The notes under the pieces are model-generated. The model did no database searches. It was not told where the DNA came from and saw nothing but the letters and a program-made list of their open reading frames with translations. Shown here in pieces: positions 26,688-36,168 of a stretch of 64,000 nucleotides of DNA. Numbering within the stretch: position 1 is the first letter of the stretch; each line of letters opens with the position of its first letter. The DNA comes from Symploca sp. SIO3C6 (GTDB taxonomy: Bacteria > Cyanobacteriota > Cyanobacteriia > Cyanobacteriales > Coleofasciculaceae). Made by a program: the position numbers and the translations under genes. The DNA lies in contig JAAHHJ010000016.1 of assembly GCA_010692425.1 (NCBI GenBank), forward strand, positions 99,853 to 163,852. The letters are read 5' to 3'.

Positions 26688-27140
26688 CTTTGAATAACCT
26701 CTTTATAAGATTTATTTTAGTGGCCAATAAGAACAAAATTTACAAAAAAATACTGCTGTTATTTCGGTTGCAACAACAGAAGCTTCAATACTATATTTAG
26801 CTGTATCTATCATCCGCTAATATGCGAAAAAAACTGTCAAGCTTGTAACTCTCGCCGCAGTGTTAAAGACGCGGGGACACACCAGACGCTCCAGACACTC
26901 CAGACAGATTGGTTGGGGATTTGACCCATATTAATTTCGATAAATTATGCCAGTCTTGCCAGTGTCAGTATTGAAGGGATTGTTTTTTTTTCAAACAATT
27001 AATTTGATTTAAGAGAACCTCAGAAATAAATGAGCCAATTCACTTAGAAAGACAACGTAAAGATTCTTCTCTCCATCTCTCCATCTCCCCATCCCTCCAT
27101 TCCCCCTGTTCAAGTGTAGGAAAGCCTAAAATTGAGGAAC
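26688..27140. other. Intergenic region with short repeats
   Basis: It carries a CCAGACRCTCCAGACA direct repeat at 26882-26908, a 23-bp sequence at 26919-26941 that is repeated exactly at 63873-63895, and a CTCTCCATCTCCCC tract at 27061-27108. No gene is seen. Confidence 0.6.
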
Positions 27141-27941
27141 TCACATACTGCGGCTAGGAATTAAACCCCTACGCCCTGTCATTTGGGACAATCGTAAAAA
27201 CATAAGTAGGTGTCGTAAATGTTCATCATCTGAGATTAAATCAAGATGCTCTAAAGCCGTATTGAGAGTATCTCCAGAGCGGTAGAGAGTACGGAAAGCT
27301 TTCTTGAGTTTTCCTATTTGGGGAGCCGTCATTCCAGCACGCTTGAGGCCGACCAAATTAAGCGATCGCACTCGTGCTGGATTCCCTTCAACTAACATAT
27401 AAGGTGGCACATCTCGGTCAATGCGACTCATACCCCCCACCATTGCTAAGCGTCCAATATGTACAAATTGGTGAATTCCCAACACTCCACCAATCACTGC
27501 TTTTGACTCAATTTGAACATGACCAGCTAAAGCCACTCCATTAGCAATCACAACCGAATTTCCAAGCACGCAATTGTGAGCCACATGGACGTAAGCCATC
27601 AGCAAATTACCATTACCAATCAGCGTTGCTTCACCAGCATCAGTGGCTCGGTTAATAGTGACGTATTCACGAATTCGGTTATGATCACCAATTTTTACCC
27701 AACTAGGGGCACCCTTATACTTAAGGTCTTGGGGTTCCAAGCCAATCACTGCCCCAGGAAAAATGTGATTATTAGCTCCGATTTCTGTTGGTCCTTCGAT
27801 CACCACATGAGCGCCGATAGTAGTCTGTTGTCCAATCTTTACATGATCCCCAATCACCGCATAGGCCCCAATCTTAACTGTTGGGTGTAATTGAGCACCA
27901 GGGTGAATAACAGCAGTGGGATGAATCAATGTTGCTATCAT
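27141..27941 (-). CDS. lpxA: LpxA, UDP-N-acetylglucosamine acyltransferase
   Basis: The 266-residue protein begins with hexapeptide repeats of a left-handed beta-helix (IHPTAVIHPGAQLHPTVKIG) through ~residue 190, then a helical C-terminal region, the LpxA layout. The catalytic His lies in MAYVHVAHNCVLGN. It catalyses the first step of lipid A synthesis, transfer of a 3-hydroxyacyl chain from ACP to UDP-GlcNAc. It is last in the minus-strand series lpxC-fabZ-lpxA. LpxB, often next in cyanobacteria, is not downstream. Confidence 0.95.
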   Translation of the reverse strand: MIATLIHPTAVIHPGAQLHPTVKIGAYAVIGDHVKIGQQTTIGAHVVIEGPTEIGANNHIFPGAVIGLEPQDLKYKGAPSWVKIGDHNRIREYVTINRATDAGEATLIGNGNLLMAYVHVAHNCVLGNSVVIANGVALAGHVQIESKAVIGGVLGIHQFVHIGRLAMVGGMSRIDRDVPPYMLVEGNPARVRSLNLVGLKRAGMTAPQIGKLKKAFRTLYRSGDTLNTALEHLDLISDDEHLRHLLMFLRLSQMTGRRGLIPSRSM

Positions 27942-28163
27942 GAAAATTTACAAGGTAGTGCGACCAAACCTTTCTGCTCTCAACTTAAGATTAGACAGGA
28001 AACCGGAGGGATAACTCTCAAGAGGCTTAGTTTTCTAAAGCTCTAGCCTGCCAGGATCGAGATTAACTCAAACATTACCCAGCAGGAGTCCTCCGTTATA
28101 CTTTTGATAATCTATTAGGGTGAATGTGAGTAGTTAACCTGTATGGCAAGCACAATAATTGTG

Positions 28164-28676
28164 TTACTCTACCAAAGAAAACATTAGTTCACCTTCTGCT
28201 ACTCGCTGACCATCAACTTCAGCTCGAGCTTGCATCTTACCAAAACGACGGCGTTTGACTGACAACAGTTCCGTTTTCATGACTAATTGATCCCCTGGAA
28301 CTACAGGACGACGAAAGCGCACTTTGTCAATACCCGCAAATACAAATAATCCACCAGGACTATCTGGCAGTTGTATTAAGACAATACCTCCCACCTGAGC
28401 CATGGCTTCAACAATCATCACCCCAGGCATCATTGGACGTCCAGGAAAATGACCCTGAAAATAGGGTTCATTGAAAGTAACATTTTTGATGCCGACAGCT
28501 TGTTTCCCTGGTACATATTCGATAATGCGATCAACTAATGCAAAAGGATATCGATGAGGTAGTAGTTTCTGGATATCTTCAAGGGTGAAAATAACTTTAG
28601 TAGATGGTTTACCATCTGGCTGTTGAGCTGTTTTAGCAGAATCATCATGGCTATTAAGGTCAGTTAGTATAGACAT
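28164..28676 (-). CDS. fabZ: FabZ, 3-hydroxyacyl-ACP dehydratase
   Basis: The hot-dog-fold dehydratase is shown by [14 protein letters not shown] and by [23 protein letters not shown], which contain the catalytic His and Glu. The 170-residue length includes a ~28-residue N-terminal extension before the domain. It dehydrates 3-hydroxyacyl-ACP in fatty acid elongation and competes with LpxA for substrate, which suits its position between lpxC and lpxA. Confidence 0.96.
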   Translation of the reverse strand: MSILTDLNSHDDSAKTAQQPDGKPSTKVIFTLEDIQKLLPHRYPFALVDRIIEYVPGKQAVGIKNVTFNEPYFQGHFPGRPMMPGVMIVEAMAQVGGIVLIQLPDSPGGLFVFAGIDKVRFRRPVVPGDQLVMKTELLSVKRRRFGKMQARAEVDGQRVAEGELMFSLVE

Positions 28677-28836
28677 AAGCTTGCTTAGGAAGGTTGCAGG
28701 TTGCAGATTAGCATGTTGTGTGCTGCTTGAAAATCAAAGATGATTAGCTTGAGGCTAGAGTCTTTTGGGTAATCTATACACCTCTATTAGCCTCGTGTGT
28801 TTAAAGAGAGTAAGCCTACAACTTTCTAAACTTCAA

Positions 28837-29751
28837 CTATTTTGCTCCAACCAACTGCTGGGCTAGTTGAATATGTAGATTGTGGCTGGCTTTGTAAGCG
28901 AGGAAGTGAGCTATAGGAAAATTCCCTAATAAACTTAAATCCCCCACTAAATCTAAAAGTTTATGACGCACTGGTTCATTTGAAAATCTTAAGGGAGGAT
29001 TAAGCCATCCTTGTCGATCACAAACCAAGGCATTATCCAAGCTGCCACCCTTAATCAAGCCGCGCTCACGTAACTGATTGATTTGCGAAGCTAATCCAAA
29101 AGTGCGAGCCGGAGCAATTGCCTCAGCAAAACTCTCCTGAGAAGGCATCCAGCTATACCATTGATTGCCAATCGCTGGTAAATCAAACTCAATCCCGTAG
29201 GTAAAACGAATTGTCGGTGCTGGCAGTGCCGCCACAAAGCTATCACCTTTATACACCCAAACTGCTTCAGATAATTCTAAATAAGAGGAACATAGACAAG
29301 GACTCTGAGTAAAAATCTTTTCCCTATCCTCGAATTTACCTATCCTCTCTGCTTCAATAACCACAACCCCCACCTCGCTAATTGCCTCAGCCCAAAGCTT
29401 GGCGGAGCCATCTAACAAAGGTACTTCCGGCCCATCAATCTCAATGCGGGCATGATCAACACCACAACCTGCTAGTGCTGCCAACAGGTGCTCTACCGTC
29501 CGCACCCTGGCTTTTCCGGACTGTGTTAGAGAGCCCAGTTCTGTGGAAAGCGTTGTCTCAGATACATTATCCACCACCGCCGGAATAACTGGAGTTCCAG
29601 CTAAGTCAAGGCGCACAAAATAGCGCCCTTCCCCTAGTGCTGCTGGCATAACTCGCACCTTTGTTAACACGCCGCTATGGAGTCCAACGCCGGAACGTTC
29701 AAAAGTACCTCCCAAAGTATATTGAGTCATTAGTTTTTTATCCAAAATCAT
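28837..29751 (-). CDS. lpxC: LpxC, UDP-3-O-acyl-GlcNAc deacetylase
   Basis: The 304-residue zinc deacetylase has the paired domains of Lpx[31 protein letters not shown] (zinc His), LDGSAKLW and [15 protein letters not shown] (HKxxD motif with zinc ligands). It catalyses the committed step of lipid A synthesis. The first ATG (29751) was kept; MTQYTLGG at 29730 is an alternative start seven residues on, and neither has a strong ribosome site. The gap to fabZ is 160 bases. Confidence 0.95.
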   Translation of the reverse strand: MILDKKLMTQYTLGGTFERSGVGLHSGVLTKVRVMPAALGEGRYFVRLDLAGTPVIPAVVDNVSETTLSTELGSLTQSGKARVRTVEHLLAALAGCGVDHARIEIDGPEVPLLDGSAKLWAEAISEVGVVVIEAERIGKFEDREKIFTQSPCLCSSYLELSEAVWVYKGDSFVAALPAPTIRFTYGIEFDLPAIGNQWYSWMPSQESFAEAIAPARTFGLASQINQLRERGLIKGGSLDNALVCDRQGWLNPPLRFSNEPVRHKLLDLVGDLSLLGNFPIAHFLAYKASHNLHIQLAQQLVGAK

Positions 29752-30041
29752 GGTTGAAAACTGCCAAGGTTCAACCTTCTAATCAAGATTTCATTTATTT
29801 TGGCTATAGACGCACAGACAAGGGAAAACGGAGACACGGGGGTTAATGTCGAGCATGCATTTAGGAAATTGGTATAAATTTCTAAGCTTTCGTGGATCTA
29901 ATAATATTGCACTTTAGACTTTTTCTAGAAAAGCTCTGAGGCAGAAGGCTGATCAAACTTCTCTCCCCATCTCCCTGTCTCCACCTCTCCCCCTCTCCCC
30001 TCCCCAAAAAAGCAAGTTAAATCTCTAAGAATTTAACTTCC

Positions 30042-32399
30042 TCAGAATCTTTCTCCAATACCAAAGTGGAGGCGGTTATCTCCTTGATCATTCCAACCAA
30101 AATCTACACGAATTGGACCAAGTGGGGACTGCACGCGGACACCAACACCATATCCCAAACCATCCCCCGGTTTATCCCTTACAACTGCTGGTTCCCCAGG
30201 TACATCGTCACCTGTACCCAAATCAGTGGCATAGTCAACAAACAGAGCACCGCCGACAATTGAGAAAATGGGGAAGCGGTATTCCGCAGTTGCCTGAATA
30301 AAGCTGCGCCCTGCCCCTACTTCTCCCTCCTCATATCCTCGAACCGAGTTACTGCCTCCGAGAGAAAAGGCTTCATAGGGGGGTAAATCTCCAATTACAG
30401 TTCCCCCTTGAATATTAAAGGCAAGGGTCTGAGTACCTGGACCTTCTTCCTCAACAAAGTTGGTAAATTTAACTGGGATGTAGTAACTGTAGTTACCTCG
30501 CAGGCGACTTAAGAGAATATTACCCTTGCCGATGGGGATAGATTGCTCAATACCAAAACTTAGTCGAGAACCGCTAGTGGGCTTGAGTCTGTTATTGCGT
30601 TGATCTCGCACTGCCCCTAGCTGCAAGGTAAACAGGTCATCTCTACCATCTCCACTGAAGCTTAGATCGTTACCCTCCTCATCTTCAGCTTCGACGTCAC
30701 CATCAGCATCGGTAATGGCAACTCGCTGATACTGTAATCTCGCTGAGGCTGTCCATTCCGAGCTTTTGAAAAGATCTCTTGACAAAGGACGAGTAAAGTT
30801 GACGCCACCACCTGTACGTACAACACGGGGACGATCACCATTATCCAGTTCCACTTCATCTTCTCCACCATCAAAGATCAGCGAGATCGAACGGCGTCGG
30901 AAGGCATTAACTGTATAGGAGGTACGGTAGGGATCTCCAGCAATCCAAGGGTCTCTAAAATTGACATCAAACAGCAATGCCCTGACTCCTGCCTGAAATT
31001 CTGCCCCTAAAGTTTGGTTATTGCCCCCTAAGTTTTGCTCTTGATAACTAACTGAGCCAAACACACCACTGGCAGAGCTAACACCAGCACCGGCGGCGAG
31101 GGAGCCAGAGCTTCTCTCAATCACTTCCACCACCATAATCACCTGTGTGGGATTGCTACCGGGAGTAAACGAAAGCCTGACATCCTCGAAAAGCCCTAAA
31201 CCAAAGACGCGACGTAAATCCCTTTCTGCTGTTTGCCGGCGAAATACATCGCCTCCTTCAAGTTCCATCTCCCGCGTAATAATAAAGGGGCGAGTGCGCC
31301 CTCCCACTGGTTCTTGCTTATCAGTTACTATTGGTAACTCATTGTCATTTTCATCGAGAATTGGTTCTCCATCTTCATCGAGGAAACGCACAGCAATGTC
31401 TTCAATTACCCCTTCTGCAATCACCAATGTGACTATTCCATCTTCACTCACTTGGGAGGCATCAATTACTTGAGCTAATTCATAACCATTTTCTCGATAC
31501 CAATCGTTAATTTGTTTGATGCCGTCTTGGAGTTGGCGAAGGTTGAGAATATCACCATACTGTTCACTGAAAATACTATTTACCTCTTCTTGAGGTAGTG
31601 CACGCTCACCAATGCCTTGTGGTTGAGTTTGGATCACAACCTCGCGCAATACTGGGTTAGCCTGCACAATAAAGGTAATGCGGACACCCAAGGGTGTATC
31701 TTCTGGCTCAACATTGACGCTGGAGAAGAAACCTGTAGCGAAGACAGCATTAACATCTTCTTGCAACTGGGAACGAGTTGTCGCTCGTCCCGGTTGAGTG
31801 ACAATCGCCTGATAAACTTCTTCTGTCAGCTGCTCTTGGAATTGGGAGGGGGCACCTTCAACCTCTACATCTACTTCTGCCACTAGCACTCGCTTTTCTG
31901 CTTCTGGAGTTGGTGCTTGTGCTGGAGGTATTTCTGTAGGAGGAGCTTGTGCTCTGAGTAAGGCTAAAGTTTCCGAAATATCCTGTTGTGCCTGCCAAGG
32001 CCTCTCCAGAGTCAAATCCTGCACTTGCCAATCAATTTCATCATTCCAGTCAACAACTGGAAGTGTTGAGGAAGAACTTATCGAGTTAATACTCTCCGAC
32101 TCTGGTGTCACCAGAAGGAATTCTGGTACCGAGATTGCTTTGACATCACCTAGAAGTATTTGCTGTTGGGAACCTGCCTCCACCGCTAGCGGTAAATTCC
32201 TGTTGCTTGGAGCAACTGTACTATTGACCAAGTAGTCACGATTGTTAAGGCTATTGGCATTATCCTCTGCCGCTGCTGGTGCAGACTGAGTTGTTTGCCC
32301 ACTACTAGGCTTTGATAAACCAATACTGGCAGTTGCAGCGATAATTACCGCTAACAAGCTAGATACGCGTATTTCCTTGAGGTTTTTTGCCACTTCCAC
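30042..32399 (-). CDS. bamA: BamA/Omp85 outer-membrane assembly protein (785 aa)
   Basis: The N-terminus is a signal-like segment (VSSLLAVIIAATASIGLS), then a ~130-residue Pro/Ser/Gln-rich stretch, three POTRA domains (about 170-240, 245-330, 345-430) and a C-terminal beta-barrel ending GIGERF with a terminal Phe. GGSNSVRGYEEGEVGAGRSF is the VRGY motif of the barrel loop. It inserts outer-membrane proteins. Three POTRAs match cyanobacterial Omp85 rather than five in E. coli BamA. It lies 37 bases downstream of purC and upstream of lpxC, an envelope operon order seen in cyanobacteria. Confidence 0.95.
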   Translation of the reverse strand: MEVAKNLKEIRVSSLLAVIIAATASIGLSKPSSGQTTQSAPAAAEDNANSLNNRDYLVNSTVAPSNRNLPLAVEAGSQQQILLGDVKAISVPEFLLVTPESESINSISSSSTLPVVDWNDEIDWQVQDLTLERPWQAQQDISETLALLRAQAPPTEIPPAQAPTPEAEKRVLVAEVDVEVEGAPSQFQEQLTEEVYQAIVTQPGRATTRSQLQEDVNAVFATGFFSSVNVEPEDTPLGVRITFIVQANPVLREVVIQTQPQGIGERALPQEEVNSIFSEQYGDILNLRQLQDGIKQINDWYRENGYELAQVIDASQVSEDGIVTLVIAEGVIEDIAVRFLDEDGEPILDENDNELPIVTDKQEPVGGRTRPFIITREMELEGGDVFRRQTAERDLRRVFGLGLFEDVRLSFTPGSNPTQVIMVVEVIERSSGSLAAGAGVSSASGVFGSVSYQEQNLGGNNQTLGAEFQAGVRALLFDVNFRDPWIAGDPYRTSYTVNAFRRRSISLIFDGGEDEVELDNGDRPRVVRTGGGVNFTRPLSRDLFKSSEWTASARLQYQRVAITDADGDVEAEDEEGNDLSFSGDGRDDLFTLQLGAVRDQRNNRLKPTSGSRLSFGIEQSIPIGKGNILLSRLRGNYSYYIPVKFTNFVEEEGPGTQTLAFNIQGGTVIGDLPPYEAFSLGGSNSVRGYEEGEVGAGRSFIQATAEYRFPIFSIVGGALFVDYATDLGTGDDVPGEPAVVRDKPGDGLGYGVGVRVQSPLGPIRVDFGWNDQGDNRLHFGIGERF

Positions 32400-32436
32400 A
32401 CACCATTTGTATTGCTAGTTAGCAATTGACTTGTTA

Positions 32437-33183
32437 TTAATTGTCCTTCTCTAGCTCTTGTTTGAGAGCCACAATTCTTGCTAAGACTTGTTTATAGGCA
32501 TCTTCCACCTTTCCTAAATCGTGACGAAACCTGTCTTTATCCATGACTCGTCCTTGGGGATCTGTCTCGGTTTGGTTCCAAAGGCGACAGGTGTCTGGAC
32601 TGATTTCATCGGCTAATATTAACTCCTGAGTGGGAGTAAGACCAAATTCTAGCTTGAAGTCTACCAGGGTAATACGGCACTGGTGGAAAAAAGCTTGGAG
32701 AATCTGATTAATTCGCAGAGCCTGTTGATTGAGTTCGTCGAGCTGTTCAGGTGTTGCTAGTTTCAGGAGTAACAAGCGATCGCGCGTCAACAGTGGATCC
32801 CCCAAAGCGTCGTTCTTAAAATAAAATTCCACCAATGGTTTTGGCAATAGCGTACCCATCGGCAACCCAGTCTGTTGACAGAGACTACCTGCAGCAATGT
32901 TCCTGACTACCACTTCTAAAGGTAAAATCTGAGTGCGCTTGATCAGCATCTGGTTGGCTGCTGGTTGTTCAATGAAGTGGGTGGTAATTCCTTTTGCTTC
33001 CAGCAACCTGAACAATTCCGTGGCGATCGCGCAGTTGATCTCCCCCTTACCGATAATTTGACCTTTCTTTTGGGCGTTGAAGGCAGTGGCATCATCTTTG
33101 AAGTGAGCCAGCAACTTTGATGGATCATCGGTTGTATAGAGAATCTTGGCTTTGCCTTCGTATAGTTTTTGAGGTGACGACAT
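32437..33183 (-). CDS. purC: PurC, SAICAR synthetase
   Basis: The 248-residue protein begins LYEGKAKILYTTDDP and has the family blocks EVVVRNIAAGSLCQ, LVEFYFKNDALGDP and LILADEISPDTCRLW. It joins aspartate to CAIR with ATP in purine synthesis. It is the first gene of the minus-strand run leading into bamA, a conserved cyanobacterial neighbour. Confidence 0.97.
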   Translation of the reverse strand: MSSPQKLYEGKAKILYTTDDPSKLLAHFKDDATAFNAQKKGQIIGKGEINCAIATELFRLLEAKGITTHFIEQPAANQMLIKRTQILPLEVVVRNIAAGSLCQQTGLPMGTLLPKPLVEFYFKNDALGDPLLTRDRLLLLKLATPEQLDELNQQALRINQILQAFFHQCRITLVDFKLEFGLTPTQELILADEISPDTCRLWNQTETDPQGRVMDKDRFRHDLGKVEDAYKQVLARIVALKQELEKDN

Positions 33184-33570
33184 AATTACAATTTCCTGGA
33201 CTATCTCAATTAGAAGGAGTCTGTTACGCTAAGTGTTATAATCAAAGTAGTTTCATTTTAAGATTCTATTAATAAATGTGATTTTTAAAATAAATTTAAT
33301 TTCAAATAGTTATTTGTGTCTAATGGGATTAAGGAGCAATGTTTCAGATGAAGTTAGGAAATAACTGCTCGACCTTTCCGCTTAAATTACGTATTTTTTA
33401 GTTCACAAGCTGACTAATTCAAACAACCATTCTTAGATAGTTATCCTGATCAAACTTAACTATAAAATCTAATTATTTCGATCTGCGATTGTCATCTTAT
33501 TGAAGATTTGTGGGAACTATAGAAATGAACCTTGAAGACCTCTAAGTTAAGTTAAAATCAGGAGTTAGCT
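33184..33570. other. Divergent AT-rich intergenic region
   Basis: It separates purC (minus) and a small plus-strand gene and should hold both promoters. It is AT-rich, and I see no gene, strong hairpin or repeat. Confidence 0.5.
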
Positions 33571-33843
33571 ATGTTAGGTGGAGAAGATAAGGAAGATTTT
33601 TTGTATCCTTACGGTCGATATTACGGTCAAGTTAATCCCGAGAATTTGGTTTTTAACGCTAATTTACAGGAATTTGCGCAGCAAGTAAGCTATGTTTGCA
33701 ATCTTGAAACTAACGGCAAACTTCCCCCAGAAGATGCTTACAACCAAATCAAAGAACTCTGGAAAAAGTTAAAACGCTCTAAAGAAACATTAGGAATTGG
33801 TCAACAACCCTTCCAGAGTGATGGTAACGACCATAAAAATTAA
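33571..33843 (+). CDS. Small cyanobacterial protein (DUF7219-like, 90 aa)
   Basis: A soluble, charged protein with the pattern FLYPYGRYYGQVNPENLVFN, FAQQVSYVCNLETNGK and AYNQIKELWKKLKRSK, which I recall as a conserved small cyanobacterial family of unknown function (probably DUF7219). AGGAG is present about eight bases before the ATG. It is monocistronic and convergent with glgX. Confidence 0.75.
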   Translation: MLGGEDKEDFLYPYGRYYGQVNPENLVFNANLQEFAQQVSYVCNLETNGKLPPEDAYNQIKELWKKLKRSKETLGIGQQPFQSDGNDHKN

Positions 33844-33858
33844 AGAAAAATAGTGATA

Positions 33859-33916
33859 AGGGAATAGGAAACAGGAAACTTCCTAACCAAAAATACACCC
33901 TGTTCCCTGTTCCCTT
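33859..33916. terminator. Inverted repeat between convergent genes, possible bidirectional terminator
   Basis: AAGGGAATAGGAAACAGG at 33859-33876 pairs imperfectly with CCTGTTCCCTGTTCCCTT at 33899-33916. It lies between the convergent 90-residue gene and glgX. The stem is long but imperfect and the flanks are only moderately A/T-rich. Confidence 0.45.
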
Positions 33917-33928
33917 GTTTCTACTAAA

Positions 33929-36055
33929 TTAATCTAAACGACGCAATACCACCACTGAACGCTCTGCAAGTGGTATAGTTTTGTAGTCTGTATACACAGT
34001 TCCCTCCTCAATAAAGTGAGGTTCTTTAGTGTCAATTACCACCGCCCAATTTCTATCCCTGAGCCCGACTGGCAGGACAAACTCGATCATTTCATAGTGA
34101 GAATTAAAGAACAACAAAAAACTATCATCCATAATCCTTTCGGCTTGAGGACCACGCTTAGCAATTGCTTCTCCATTTAAGAAGATACCAATTGCTTTGC
34201 CTAAACCATCGTTCCATTGCTCTTCTGTCATCTCGCCACCATCAGGATTAAACCATCCAATATCCGTAACGCCCCAACCGTGGATAGCTTGACCCTGAAA
34301 CCATTTGCGTCGGCGAAATACTGGATGCTGGCGGCGGAGGTAAATCAGCTGGCGGGTAAAGTCTAAAAGTTCTGCATTTTCCTCTGGCAAATCCCAATTG
34401 AACCAGGAAATTTCATTATCTTGACAATAGGGATTATTGTTGCCATGCTGTGAGCGCCCCATTTCATCTCCTCCTAGCAGCATGGGTACGCCCTGAGAAA
34501 GCATTAGTGTGACTAGGAAATTCCGCCTTTGTCGCTCGCGCAACTTGAGGATTTCTGGGTTATCGGTTGGTCCTTCAACTCCGCAATTCCAAGAACGGTT
34601 ATAGCTTTCCCCATCCCGATTGTTTTCTCCGTTAGCCTGATTATGTTTATCGTTGTAGCTGACGAGGTCATTAAGAGGAAAGCCATCATGGGCAGTAATG
34701 AAATTAATGCTAGCACTGGGTCGTCGCCCATTGCACTCGTATAAATCGGAACTGCCAGTGAAGCGATAGCCAAATTCAGCCAAACTGCTATCTTCTCCAC
34801 GCCAGAAGTCCCTTATCGTATCACGATACTTGCCATTCCACTCAGACCATAACAGCGGGAATTTCCCGACGTGATAGCCGCCTTCGCCTACATCCCAGGG
34901 TTCAGCAATCAGCTTGACATTAGAAAGTACAGGGTCTTGGTGGATGATATCAAAGAAAGCTGCCAGACTATCAACCTCATACAATTCTCGGGCAAGAGCC
35001 GATGCCAGATCAAAGCGGAAACCATCAACATGCATCTCTAAAACCCAATAGCGCAAGCTATCCATGATTAACTTTAGAACCTGGGGATGGCGCACGTTGA
35101 GGGAATTACCGCAACCAGTAAAATCCATGTAGTAGCGGGGCTCATCTTCTACCAAGCGGTAGTAGGTGGCATTGTCAATGCCTCTGAGCGACAGAGTAGG
35201 ACCATGATGATTGCCCTCTCCTGTGTGGTTGTAGACGACATCGAGAATTACCTCAATCCCTGCATTGTGCAGCGTCTTCACCATCTGCTTAAATTCAGTT
35301 ACTTGTTCTCCTGGAGTTTTATCCGAACTGTAGGTCCAGTGGGGGCTAAAGTAGTTAATAGAATCGTAGCCCCAGTAATTTGTTAATTTCTGCTTAACCA
35401 GATGCCCGGGAGAGGAGAAATATTGATGAACAGGTAACAGTTCAATCGCCGTGACTCCTAGAGACTGGAGATAGGAAATTGCCGCTGGATGGGCTAACCC
35501 GGCATAGGTTCCCCTTAGTTCTACTGGAATATCTGGGTTGAGTTTAGTAAAGCCCTTGACATGGGTTTCGTAGATAATTGTTTCATGGGCTGGTGTCTGT
35601 AAAAGTTGGTCATCCTCCCAATCAAAGGAATCATCAATAACTACAGCCTTGGGAATCAAATGAGAGTCATCTAAATGAGACCAACTGAGGTCTTCTTCCG
35701 GGTGATTCCAGGCATAGCCATAGATTTCTGGACCATAACCAATATCGCCATCAAGGGCTTTGGCATAGGGGTCAATTAGTAGTTTAGTCGGATTGAAGCG
35801 GTGTCCTTCAGAAGGTGCATAGGGTCCATGAACTCGGAAACCATAAAGTTGACCAGGTGCGACTCCTGGTACATAGCCATGCCAGACGAAGTTATCAACT
35901 TCACTCAAGGCTAGACGTACCTCATTATCGTCTTTGTCAAATAAACAGAGTTCTACACCTGTGGCGTTTTCTGAAAACAAAGCGAAGTTCGTACCTTTGC
36001 CATCAAATGTTGCTCCCAGAGGATAGGGTTTGCCGGGCCAGAGTGCTACGTACAT
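33929..36055 (-). CDS. glgX: GlgX, glycogen debranching enzyme (708 aa)
   Basis: An isoamylase-type GH13 enzyme: N-terminal carbohydrate-binding domain (GKPYPLGATFDGKGTNFALF), then the barrel with the four conserved regions DVVYNH, VDGFRFDLAS (nucleophile Asp), AEPWD (acid Glu) and ITAHDG. It hydrolyses alpha-1,6 branch points of glycogen. The length and the MLLGGDEMGRSQ block fit GlgX/TreX. It is a single gene on the minus strand. Confidence 0.96.
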   Translation of the reverse strand: MYVALWPGKPYPLGATFDGKGTNFALFSENATGVELCLFDKDDNEVRLALSEVDNFVWHGYVPGVAPGQLYGFRVHGPYAPSEGHRFNPTKLLIDPYAKALDGDIGYGPEIYGYAWNHPEEDLSWSHLDDSHLIPKAVVIDDSFDWEDDQLLQTPAHETIIYETHVKGFTKLNPDIPVELRGTYAGLAHPAAISYLQSLGVTAIELLPVHQYFSSPGHLVKQKLTNYWGYDSINYFSPHWTYSSDKTPGEQVTEFKQMVKTLHNAGIEVILDVVYNHTGEGNHHGPTLSLRGIDNATYYRLVEDEPRYYMDFTGCGNSLNVRHPQVLKLIMDSLRYWVLEMHVDGFRFDLASALARELYEVDSLAAFFDIIHQDPVLSNVKLIAEPWDVGEGGYHVGKFPLLWSEWNGKYRDTIRDFWRGEDSSLAEFGYRFTGSSDLYECNGRRPSASINFITAHDGFPLNDLVSYNDKHNQANGENNRDGESYNRSWNCGVEGPTDNPEILKLRERQRRNFLVTLMLSQGVPMLLGGDEMGRSQHGNNNPYCQDNEISWFNWDLPEENAELLDFTRQLIYLRRQHPVFRRRKWFQGQAIHGWGVTDIGWFNPDGGEMTEEQWNDGLGKAIGIFLNGEAIAKRGPQAERIMDDSFLLFFNSHYEMIEFVLPVGLRDRNWAVVIDTKEPHFIEEGTVYTDYKTIPLAERSVVVLRRLD

Positions 36056-36168
36056 ACCTGAAACTCACGTAAAGACCAAGTAGTTAGGCGAAATTAACTC
36101 AGTAGCGAAAATTCCGCGCTGAATTTGGGCATTGCGTATTTATCGATAGATACTATCACAAAGTGTTT

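Noticed and set aside
26780..26860. TTGACA-like box on the minus strand as promoter of the LCIB-type gene
   Set aside because: No -10 element at 16-18 bases; it cannot be supported.
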